Origin: Opitutaceae bacterium
Lineage (GTDB): Bacteria > Verrucomicrobiota > Verrucomicrobiia > Opitutales > Opitutaceae
Direction of reading: 5' to 3'
Assembly: GCA_017994935.1 (NCBI GenBank)
Contig: JAGOJU010000009.1
Coordinates: 1-64,000 of the forward strand
DNA: 64,000 nt
Both the position numbers and the translations under genes were made by a program. The notes beneath the pieces were generated by a model. It made no database searches. It saw only the letters and a list, made by a program, of their open reading frames with translations, and was not told the origin of the DNA. Shown in pieces: positions 44,448 through 51,765 of this stretch; position 1 is the first letter of the stretch; each line of letters begins with the position of its first letter.

Positions 44448-45394
44448 CACGAAAAGCCCTTGGCGTTGTCGCGGGTGAGCAGCCGGACATCGATGGGAAC
44501 CTCGCGCGGCAGCTTGGCGCCCCATCTGGCCGCGAGAGCGAGACCCAGGGCGATGCGGACCTGGTCCCGGGGAAACTGCGCGACGGTCGCCTTGAACGGG
44601 CTGTCCGTCTGGATGGCGTTCACCACTTCGGCGAGCCCGTCCACACTGACCAGGGCCACCTCGCGTTTTGCGGACTCAATGGCGGCGGCAGCACCGACAG
44701 CACCGCCGTCGTTCACACTGAACAAGCCGCGGAGCCCAGGGTGTGCCTGAAGGATGTTCTCCGTCGCCGCAAGCGCCGCGCTGCGCTCCTGGCGGCCATT
44801 CTGCGTTGCGACGATCCTCATGGAAGGGTGTTTCGCGACCGCATCCTTGAATCCGCGAACGCGTTCGAGGATGGGAACGACCGCGATGCCGTCGAGGATC
44901 GCGACTTCACCCTTGCCTCCAAGGATCCGGGCAAGCTCCTCGCCTGCCAGCCGCCCGGCGTCGTAATTGCGGGAGCCGACAAAGGAGTCGATGGGACCGT
45001 TGGCCTGCGCATCGAGCGCGATCACGATCACTCCCTTCTGTTTCGCGGTGCGCACCGCGCTTTCGATGCCGGCAGAGTCGGTCGGGTTTAGGAGGAGGAT
45101 GTCGATTCCCTTCTGGACCAGGTCCTCGACGTCCGCGACCTGCTTGGTGACGTCGTGCCGCGCATCTGTCACGAAGAGATCGGCTCCCAGGGAGTGTCCC
45201 GCATCCTCGAATGCCTCGCGCATGGCGACGAAGTACGGATTGTTGAGTTCCTGGAATGAAATGCCGATGCGGAGTGGCTTGCGCTGATCCGTTGGAACGG
45301 CGCTCTTCTGCTGCGAACAGGCGCCGAAAAGGAAAAGGGCGGAGATGAGGAGGAGGGAAGAAAGAACCCGGGTGGGGCAGGAATGGAGTCGCAT
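44444..45394 (-). CDS. CUT2-family sugar-binding lipoprotein (RbsB-like)
   Basis: A 316-aa periplasmic binding protein with a lipoprotein signal (LFLFGACSQ). The type 1 periplasmic-binding fold is clear: IGISFQELNNPYFVAMREAF, VEDLVQKGIDILLLNPTDS, VIVIALDAQANGPIDSFVGS, DAGRLAGEELARILGGKGEV and LFSVNDGGAVGAAAAIE. Such proteins bind pentoses, hexoses, or polyols. The ATG at 45394 is chosen over a TTG ten codons earlier. It starts 17 bp after the GlpD-like gene, which links its ligand to the glycerol-phosphate-type enzymes upstream. Confidence 0.92.
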   Translation of the reverse strand: MRLHSCPTRVLSSLLLISALFLFGACSQQKSAVPTDQRKPLRIGISFQELNNPYFVAMREAFEDAGHSLGADLFVTDARHDVTKQVADVEDLVQKGIDILLLNPTDSAGIESAVRTAKQKGVIVIALDAQANGPIDSFVGSRNYDAGRLAGEELARILGGKGEVAILDGIAVVPILERVRGFKDAVAKHPSMRIVATQNGRQERSAALAATENILQAHPGLRGLFSVNDGGAVGAAAAIESAKREVALVSVDGLAEVVNAIQTDSPFKATVAQFPRDQVRIALGLALAARWGAKLPREVPIDVRLLTRDNAKGFSW

Positions 45395-45411
45395 GGCAAG
45401 AACGGGGTGAA

Positions 45412-46893
45412 TCAACTGCGGCAATCCGCCGCCTTGAGCGGGTGATGTTGGATCAGGCGAAGATAGTCGGCAAGCTCACACGCCGTTCTGTCAGCAGTCC
45501 AGCCTGCAACCTCGGCCATCCACCCAGCAACCTGCTTCGCGCGATGGCCGGCGTCGGCATGGTAGTAGTGCCAGCCGCTTCTGCGAATCATGACATCGGG
45601 AAGCGTGAGCGCCCATTCCCGGTTTACGAAGTGCGCAACGGATTCACTTGAAAAGGGAGCTGGAAGGATTCCGCTGAAGCGCACATCGTCCACCGGGAGA
45701 AGCGGCTCGCGTGCCGTGCGGCAGGGAACCGAGGGACGCCTGAGATGCTGGAAGAGCCTGTCGACGGTCTGCTCGGCCATGAGTCGGTAGGTCGTGAGTT
45801 TGCCTCCTGCGACATCCCACCAGGCGGGTTCGGGATTCAGGATCTGATGGGCGCGGGAGATGTCCGAAGGGGAGCCATCAGGATTGGCGATCAGGGGCCG
45901 CAGCCCGGCCCAGGTGCTGATGATATCGTCTTCCCGGAGGTGGAGCGCGGGGAAGGCAGAGTTAAGCGCCCTGAGGACGTACGCGACATCTTCGCCATGG
46001 GTTTCGACCGATTCCGGATCCCCGCGGTAGTCGGTATCCGTGGTGCCGATGATCAGGCGTTCCCCCCAGGGAATGACGAAGAGGATGCGTTTTCCTTCGG
46101 TGATCACCACGGCGTCCGTGATGGGGAGACGGGCGCGGTCCACGACGATATGAATGCCCTTGCTCAGACGCAGCCGGACCGCGCTGTGGGCAAGTCCCTG
46201 TGCCCAGGGGCCGGTGGCATTGACGATGGTGCGCGCCCTCGTCTCAAACTCGCGGCCGGCACGTTCATCACGCAGCTGCGTGGCCCAGAGATCGTTCCTC
46301 CGCTGTGTGGAGACGAAGCGTGTGTAGTTCGAAACGAGCGCGCCGGCCGCATTGGCTGACCTGAGTGTGTCGAGCACGAGGCGGGCATCATTGGTGAGCG
46401 CATCGAAATAGCGGACCGCACCCCGCAGACCGTCAGGATTCAATCCTGGGATGATGCGGGTGACTTCAGCCGCGGAGTATCCACGGGATGCGCCGAAATT
46501 GCGGAAGCTGCAAAGGAGGTCGTAGAGTTTCACTCCCACCCGAAGCTGCCAGAGCGGGCGGCCACCGGGCCGGTAGGCGGGAAAGACAAATCCAAGCGGA
46601 TCACCCAGATGAGGGGCGATGTCGCGCAGGACACGTTTCTCAAGGCTCGCTTCGCGGACGAGCCCGATGCGACCCTGCTCGAGATAACGAAGACCCCCGT
46701 GAAGGAGCCGGCTGGAACGCGAACTCGTGCCAAAGGCAAAATCGTGACGATCGACCAGGGCGGTGCGCAGGCCCCGCTGCGCAGCATCGCGTGCCACGCC
46801 GCTGCCGACGATTCCTCCGCCGATCACGAGGACATCAAACTCCCCGTGTTCGAGTTGATTCAGAGTCTCGGGTCGCGCTGTAATGGGATTCAT
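45412..46893 (-). CDS. glpD: GlpD-like FAD-dependent glycerol-3-phosphate dehydrogenase
   Basis: A 493-aa flavoprotein. GlpD oxidises sn-glycerol-3-phosphate to dihydroxyacetone phosphate and passes electrons to quinone at the membrane. FAD-binding VLVIGGGIVGSGVARDAAQR opens the domain, followed by SSRSSRLLHGGLRYLEQG, which is typical of GlpD/GlpA. Further motifs are GLRGAVRYFDALTNDARLVL, IVNATGPWAQGL, IIGTTDTDYRGDP and AGGKLTTYRLMAE. The related enzyme EryB oxidises erythritol-4-phosphate, so the exact substrate is open. It overlaps the HAD gene by 4 bp. Confidence 0.9.
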   Translation of the reverse strand: MNPITARPETLNQLEHGEFDVLVIGGGIVGSGVARDAAQRGLRTALVDRHDFAFGTSSRSSRLLHGGLRYLEQGRIGLVREASLEKRVLRDIAPHLGDPLGFVFPAYRPGGRPLWQLRVGVKLYDLLCSFRNFGASRGYSAAEVTRIIPGLNPDGLRGAVRYFDALTNDARLVLDTLRSANAAGALVSNYTRFVSTQRRNDLWATQLRDERAGREFETRARTIVNATGPWAQGLAHSAVRLRLSKGIHIVVDRARLPITDAVVITEGKRILFVIPWGERLIIGTTDTDYRGDPESVETHGEDVAYVLRALNSAFPALHLREDDIISTWAGLRPLIANPDGSPSDISRAHQILNPEPAWWDVAGGKLTTYRLMAEQTVDRLFQHLRRPSVPCRTAREPLLPVDDVRFSGILPAPFSSESVAHFVNREWALTLPDVMIRRSGWHYYHADAGHRAKQVAGWMAEVAGWTADRTACELADYLRLIQHHPLKAADCRS

Positions 46894-47756
46894 CCTTGAA
46901 AACGAAGGGATTCGAGCAGTCCGCCCAGCTCTGCGAGCGAGGGGACGACCAGATCGGGCGCAACCTCGGCGCGCGCTGCCTCCTCAGCTGTTGCTTCGCC
47001 AGACAGCACCAGCACTCCGAGTGCGCCCGCGCGTTGCGCCATCAGGATGTCTGTGTAGATGCGGTCTCCGACCATCGCAACTTCGTGCGCCTTTAGGCGG
47101 TGTCTGTGCAATATGCCGCTCAGCATTTCGGGATCCGGTTTGCCGAGCGTGATATCCGGCCGCCTTCCAGCGGCCTTTTCGATGGCCGCGCAAACGGATC
47201 CACAGTCGACCAGAATCGTCGGCTGGTCAGTCGGACACACAAAATCGGGATTGGTTGCGAAATAGGGCTTTCCCTGCCGGACCCACCAGCAGGCACGTCC
47301 GAGTCGCGAAAAGGTAAGCGTGGTGTCGAATGCGGCGACAATGGCGTCGGGTTCATCTCCGGCGTCATCGCGTGTGGATACGAAGCCCGCCGCCTCGAAC
47401 TCGGCGATCATGCTCGGTGTCCCGAGGAGAAACAGCCGCCGGGCCATGGGCAAGTGTGTGCGCAGGCAGTCGATAGTCGCCTGAGTAGAGGTGTGCAGTT
47501 CCTCGCGCCGGGCCGACAGACCCATTTTCTGGAGATGGGCGAGGTAATCGTTCACGCTCTTCGACGGATTGTTCGTGAGGAAGGTGTAGCCGATACCCAG
47601 AGACTTCAGGCGCTGAAGAAACGGGAGTGTGAATGGGAACAGCGTTCCTCCCTTGTAGATGGTTCCGTCCATGTCCAGAGCCATGTGGCGGATGGAACGC
47701 AGTCTTTCGGGCGAGGCAGATGAAGCGGGAGCGCGTGGCGCTGCGACGGTGGTCAT
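46890..47756 (-). CDS. HAD-IIA (NagD/AraL-like) phosphatase
   Basis: A 288-aa haloacid-dehalogenase-like phosphatase of the subclass IIA cap type. Motif I is LDMDGTIYKGG (Asp28, Asp30), motif II FLTNNPSK, motif III LGKPDPEML, and motif IV MVGDRIYTDILMA. Family members include NagD, the AraL sugar phosphatase encoded beside AraM in Bacillus, and mammalian glycerol-3-phosphate phosphatase. Here it lies between a GlpT-like transporter and GlpD, so dephosphorylation of a glycerol-phosphate-like compound or removal of a toxic sugar phosphate is plausible. Its end overlaps glpD. Confidence 0.88.
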   Translation of the reverse strand: MTTVAAPRAPASSASPERLRSIRHMALDMDGTIYKGGTLFPFTLPFLQRLKSLGIGYTFLTNNPSKSVNDYLAHLQKMGLSARREELHTSTQATIDCLRTHLPMARRLFLLGTPSMIAEFEAAGFVSTRDDAGDEPDAIVAAFDTTLTFSRLGRACWWVRQGKPYFATNPDFVCPTDQPTILVDCGSVCAAIEKAAGRRPDITLGKPDPEMLSGILHRHRLKAHEVAMVGDRIYTDILMAQRAGALGVLVLSGEATAEEAARAEVAPDLVVPSLAELGGLLESLRFQG

Positions 47757-47765
47757 TGGAGCGAA

Positions 47766-49058
47766 CTACTGTGTCTGTCCGTAGCCGTGGGCGCGCGCCG
47801 GCCACGCGAGGAGAAAAAGGAACGTGCCAATGGCCGCCGTCGCGACGAGGGCGCCGAGCGCCGTGCTCCAGCCAAAGTGCTGGGAAACGTATCCCAACCC
47901 CAGGCCGGAGAGGATCGTGCTCAGGTAGCCGAACAGGCCGGTGAAGCCCCCGGCTGTGCCGGCTGCGTGTTTTGTGGCAAGGTTCGCGGCGATGATGCCG
48001 ACAAGGGCCTGCGGTCCGTAGATGAAGAATCCCGCACCGCCCAGGAGGCCTGCGGCCATCAGCGGAGAGAGTGACGGGATTTTCCAGAAAAGAAACAGGA
48101 AGATCCCGGCAAGCGCCATGCAGAAGACGCAGGTGCGTGAACCGCGGCCGCCGAAGATGCGGTCCGTTATCCACCCCATGGCAAGCATTCCAAGGATGCC
48201 AGCGATTTCAAACGCGGCCACCATCCAGCCGGCATGGCTGAGTGACACTCCTTTTGATTCGATCAGGAGCGTCGGCCCCCAATCGAGCACGCCGTAGCGA
48301 AATGTGTAGACGAAAAAGTTCGCGATGGCGACGATCCACATGTACGGGTTTCCGAAGACTTGGCGGCGTACGAAGCGCTTGAAATCCGCAGGAGCCTCCC
48401 CGCCGGATGTCGTTCCTTTTGAATCACTCACCTGGATTTCCGGAAGCCCTACGGACCTGGGCGTATCGCGGAGTGCAAACCACAGGAACACGCATGCAAG
48501 GGTGGCGATCGCAGCGGGCGCAAAGAACGCCCATCGCCAGCCATAGCCAACCACATAGCCGCAGAAGATCACGACCAGCGCCCCTCCGATGGAATGCGAC
48601 GTGTTCCAGATCGACATCTTGGTGGCGAGTTCGTTCGGGTGATACCAATGCGTCATGAGCCGCGCGCAGGGAGGAAAGCCCATGCCCTGGACCCAGCCGT
48701 TCGCCATCCAGACGATTCCGAGGACAAGGACTGAGGAACTGAAGCCGAAGAGCACGTTGGCCGCCACGGACAGGAGCAGGCCCGTGATCATGAAGGTGCG
48801 CGCATTGGTGCGGTCTCCCAGGAAACCGTTGGCAAACTTGGAGACACCATAGAGCAGGCCGTGAAGGGTGAGGAAAAGTCCGAGATCCGATTTGGTGATG
48901 CCAAGGTCCTGTTGCATCGCGGGCATTGCGAGGCTCAGGTTCTTGCGCACGAAATAGTAGGCGGCGTAGCCGACCATGGTGGCGATGAGCGTGCGACGCT
49001 GCCAGTAGCGGAAACGGGCCTGCTCCGAAGAGGAATGAGCGATTTCGGGTGCGGACAT
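47766..49058 (-). CDS. GlpT/UhpC-like organophosphate:phosphate antiporter
   Basis: A 430-aa MFS protein of the organophosphate:phosphate antiporter family with 12 helices. GYAAYYFVRKNLSLAMPAMQ at helix 1 and GFLGDRTNARTFMITGLLLS match GlpT/UhpC, as do WMANGWVQGMGFPPCARLM and MSIWNTSHSIGGALVVIF. These carriers import glycerol-3-phosphate or sugar phosphates in exchange for inorganic phosphate. The Arg in YYFVRKN corresponds to a substrate-binding residue of GlpT. It lies 2 bp after the dehydrogenase gene. Which phosphate ester it carries is inferred from its neighbours. Confidence 0.88.
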   Translation of the reverse strand: MSAPEIAHSSSEQARFRYWQRRTLIATMVGYAAYYFVRKNLSLAMPAMQQDLGITKSDLGLFLTLHGLLYGVSKFANGFLGDRTNARTFMITGLLLSVAANVLFGFSSSVLVLGIVWMANGWVQGMGFPPCARLMTHWYHPNELATKMSIWNTSHSIGGALVVIFCGYVVGYGWRWAFFAPAAIATLACVFLWFALRDTPRSVGLPEIQVSDSKGTTSGGEAPADFKRFVRRQVFGNPYMWIVAIANFFVYTFRYGVLDWGPTLLIESKGVSLSHAGWMVAAFEIAGILGMLAMGWITDRIFGGRGSRTCVFCMALAGIFLFLFWKIPSLSPLMAAGLLGGAGFFIYGPQALVGIIAANLATKHAAGTAGGFTGLFGYLSTILSGLGLGYVSQHFGWSTALGALVATAAIGTFLFLLAWPARAHGYGQTQ

Positions 49059-49060
49059 GG

Positions 49061-50446
49061 TCAGGAGGCCCAGGGACCGCCGGGTCCGAACAGGGAATTG
49101 AGGCAGCGATCGAGCGACTGCGTGCGAATGGCAAGATCAAGGATCGTGAAGCGGCGTCGTATGAAATAAGCGCGATGGAACGTCTGGCGCAGGCGTTCCG
49201 ATGTGAGCCCGAGTTCCAATGGCCGGGTGGGGGCGCCGACCCTTTCGAGGCGACGGCGCAATTCCGCGAAAGGAACGAGCTGGGCGCGAAGCTGCTGGCA
49301 TAGGACCGGCCAGCATTGGACAAGTCTTCCCAGCTGATCGCGCAACTGGTCAGGCGATACGTGCTTCGCACGAGTCTCCTGAAGCGCTGTGTCAAGGAAG
49401 TCATTTGCGGCGAACCTGCGCCGGATGTCGGTTTCCAATGCAGCCCAGTCCTGCCACATCGACACACACCGCTCAATGTCCACTTGCTCGAACGGAATCT
49501 TGAGCATCTCCTCGTAGAGCGAACTGATCGCGAGCGTTGCGAGACCCACCTTGAATCCGTGGGACGGAGCGTGCCCCAGATGAGTATGGTGCTCCATGTC
49601 CCACAGGTGGCTGAACTGGTGCTCCGCTCCGGATGCGGGGCGGCTCGACTTGGTCCATTGCATGGCGAAGCCTCCGAGCATCAGTCCCTCCACCAGGGCT
49701 TCGATCGCCTTCAACTCACCGCTATGGGCTCCCTCGGGGTTTTCCAAGGCCGCGCGCAGACCTCCCTGCACAATCGCCCAGGCGCGCGGTTCGATGGGCT
49801 CGACCCCCAGGGCGTGCGCGATCAGCCAGTCCGCGCCCGCCGTGATCTTTGCCTGAAGGTCGGCGAATCCGGATGCCGTCATTTCGGAAGGCGCATGACG
49901 GAGGATTTCGAGATCGGCGAGAACCGCGCGTGGAGCGGGACAGTTGAAGGTCTGTTTGGCGCCTTGGTAGGTGATCGAGGCTCCGAATGCCGTGTACCCA
50001 TCCATCGAGGCCGCCGTGCTGACGCACATGTAGGGGCGATCCACCCGGTGCGATGCGAGCTTTACAAGGTCATTGATGGTTCCCGAACCGACCGCCACGG
50101 CGATGGCATTCGATTGCCGAAGAACCGGCTCCAGGCTTTCGACAAACCGGAATTCCGCGTGGAGATCCGGATCCGCGATAATGAAGGCAGGTGCTTCTGC
50201 GAGCCCGGCAGCGTGAAGCTTCTGATCAACGGTTTTACCGGCGACACGATACGTTGTTGGATCACACACCACGATGGCCTTGCGCCCGGGAAATTGCCGT
50301 TGAAAAACACCGACGACCTCGGTGCTGGCGCCTGGAGAGAGCAGGAGCTCCTTGGTTTCAGAGGCAGCTGCGAGCGCCTCGGCCAGGGATTGCCTGGGGG
50401 GCGGAATGAGAGGGGGAGGAAGCGACGGGGTCGCTTGAACGCGCAT
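49061..50446 (-). CDS. AraM/EgsA-like glycerol-1-phosphate dehydrogenase
   Basis: A 461-aa metal- and NAD(P)-dependent dehydrogenase. It matches the AraM/EgsA family: VAVGSGTINDLVK (nucleotide loop, residues about 119-130), STAASMDGYTAFGASI, ASGFADLQAKITAGADWLI and SGAEHQFSHLWDMEHHTHLG. Candidate metal ligands are Asp196, His276/His280 and His296. In Bacillus AraM and in archaea this activity makes or oxidises sn-glycerol-1-phosphate. It is longer than archaeal enzymes (about 350 aa) but close to AraM-like proteins. The stop lies 2 bp before the GlpT-like gene. Confidence 0.87.
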   Translation of the reverse strand: MRVQATPSLPPPLIPPPRQSLAEALAAASETKELLLSPGASTEVVGVFQRQFPGRKAIVVCDPTTYRVAGKTVDQKLHAAGLAEAPAFIIADPDLHAEFRFVESLEPVLRQSNAIAVAVGSGTINDLVKLASHRVDRPYMCVSTAASMDGYTAFGASITYQGAKQTFNCPAPRAVLADLEILRHAPSEMTASGFADLQAKITAGADWLIAHALGVEPIEPRAWAIVQGGLRAALENPEGAHSGELKAIEALVEGLMLGGFAMQWTKSSRPASGAEHQFSHLWDMEHHTHLGHAPSHGFKVGLATLAISSLYEEMLKIPFEQVDIERCVSMWQDWAALETDIRRRFAANDFLDTALQETRAKHVSPDQLRDQLGRLVQCWPVLCQQLRAQLVPFAELRRRLERVGAPTRPLELGLTSERLRQTFHRAYFIRRRFTILDLAIRTQSLDRCLNSLFGPGGPWAS

Positions 50447-50487
50447 GGGATTGATTCGGTTTTCCGGTATGGATGCCCTGTCGACGC

Positions 50488-51474
50488 CTACTTCCTTTTT
50501 GGTTTCGGCTTTCTGGTAGAGGCGGAAGCAGGGAGCGCGAGGAGCGCAAGCGCGCCCGATTCATCGATGATGAGCCCCTTCAGCAGTTGTCCCTGGATCG
50601 CAGCCGCGATTGCCGCTGAACGGTCGCTGCCTGAGACAACGCCGATGGTCAGCGGGATTCGCCGGAGCTGGCTCGTCTCCGCACTCATGACCTGGTCGCG
50701 CCAGACCGTGGGGCACTCGGTCCCATTGGCGTCAAAGAAACGCCCGCACATTTCTCCGGTTGCACCGGCGTCACGAAGGTCCCTGATATTTGCGGGCGTG
50801 AGCGCTCCGCGTTCGACAAAGACCGAATTCTCCAGCGTGCCGAGCCCCACGATGGCCACCTGGGCGCGATCCAGATGTTCGTGCACCGCGCGAACCTGCG
50901 GCAGCCTGAGGAGCGCGTCCCGGGTTCGTTTTTCCGGGATATAGGCGGGGACGTTGAGCGCGAGGAAGCTGCCTCCCAGTCGGTGCGCCACAACCCGGCC
51001 GACCTCCTGGGCGTCAAAGGCGCTGACCGTTGAATCCACGCTGCCCATGGCCTGAACGACGGTCAGGGCCTTGTTGCGGGGCTCCGGAAGATGATGCACA
51101 AGTTCGTAGATCGTGCGTCCGCCGGCGATGGCGACCACATCACCTGGCTTGATGAGTGAGTCCAGGGTCGCCGACGCGAAGTGCCCGACCGCGCGCCTGA
51201 GATCCGTGGCGGTGAGGCCCTCCAGTGCCTTGATGACAACCACGGTATCGAGATGGAAGCGCGACCGGATGCGGGCCTCAAGGTCGGCATGCCGGGGATC
51301 GTAGTCAGACACGGTGATCCGGACAATTCCACGTTCCCGTGCGAGGGCGAGCAGGCGCGAGACCTTGGCCTGGGAGACCTTGACGAATTTTGCGACCTCG
51401 TTCTGGCCCAGCCCGTCGATGTAGTACAAGCGGGCCGCGAGACGGAGGCGGTCATCGGAATAGGTGTTCGACAT
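50488..51474 (-). CDS. SorC-family sugar-binding transcriptional regulator
   Basis: A 328-aa regulator with an N-terminal helix-turn-helix (LAARLYYIDGLGQNEVAKFV, KVSRLLALARERGIV) and a C-terminal SorC effector domain with a Rossmann-like fold (IKPGDVVAIAGGRTIYELVH, VAIVGLGTLENSVFVERG, IPLTIGVVSGSDRS). Such proteins bind phosphorylated sugars or polyols, for example EryD for erythritol and DeoR for deoxyribose-5-phosphate. It is the first gene of the seven-gene operon and is divergent from the TonB receptor. The palindrome at 51604-51619 is the natural candidate operator for both. Confidence 0.9.
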   Translation of the reverse strand: MSNTYSDDRLRLAARLYYIDGLGQNEVAKFVKVSQAKVSRLLALARERGIVRITVSDYDPRHADLEARIRSRFHLDTVVVIKALEGLTATDLRRAVGHFASATLDSLIKPGDVVAIAGGRTIYELVHHLPEPRNKALTVVQAMGSVDSTVSAFDAQEVGRVVAHRLGGSFLALNVPAYIPEKRTRDALLRLPQVRAVHEHLDRAQVAIVGLGTLENSVFVERGALTPANIRDLRDAGATGEMCGRFFDANGTECPTVWRDQVMSAETSQLRRIPLTIGVVSGSDRSAAIAAAIQGQLLKGLIIDESGALALLALPASASTRKPKPKRK

Positions 51475-51561
51475 GGCGTTTGGAAACGGGAAGTGAAGGA
51501 AAGGACGACGGGGCCAGTCAATTGTCGGACCGGGGCAAAGAAGAAAATCTGAAAGGCTCGC

Positions 51562-51591
51562 TTGACATGTCGGATCTGGAGTGGCTGAAAT
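51562..51591 (+). promoter_or_regulatory. possible sigma70 promoter for the second TonB receptor
   Basis: TTGACA (51562-51567) with an 18-bp spacer before TGAAAT (51586-51591). The -35 is consensus, the -10 is weak. Transcription would start a few bases before the palindrome at 51604, consistent with repression by a factor bound there. Confidence 0.4.
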
Positions 51592-51603
51592 GGAATCAGG
51601 ATG

Positions 51604-51619
51604 CTGAATAGTTATTCAG
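51604..51619. promoter_or_regulatory. palindromic operator candidate for the SorC regulator
   Basis: CTGAATAGTTATTCAG has perfect 7-bp arms around GT. It lies in the 291-bp divergent gap, 130 bp from the sorC-type start and 147 bp from the TonB receptor start. SorC/DeoR-type regulators bind such palindromes (TGAA...TTCA type). Confidence 0.5.
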
Positions 51620-51765
51620 TCAAGCGAAACCCAAGAACACCTCAAAATTTCCTCAACCCCATGATTGCCCCTCTGTGAGGGTCCGACTCCGGACGATTCC
51701 GTGTGGTCCGCACGTTCACTCCGCAGGCTCCCTGCTCCTCGCACATAATCTTGAATCCTACCGCC

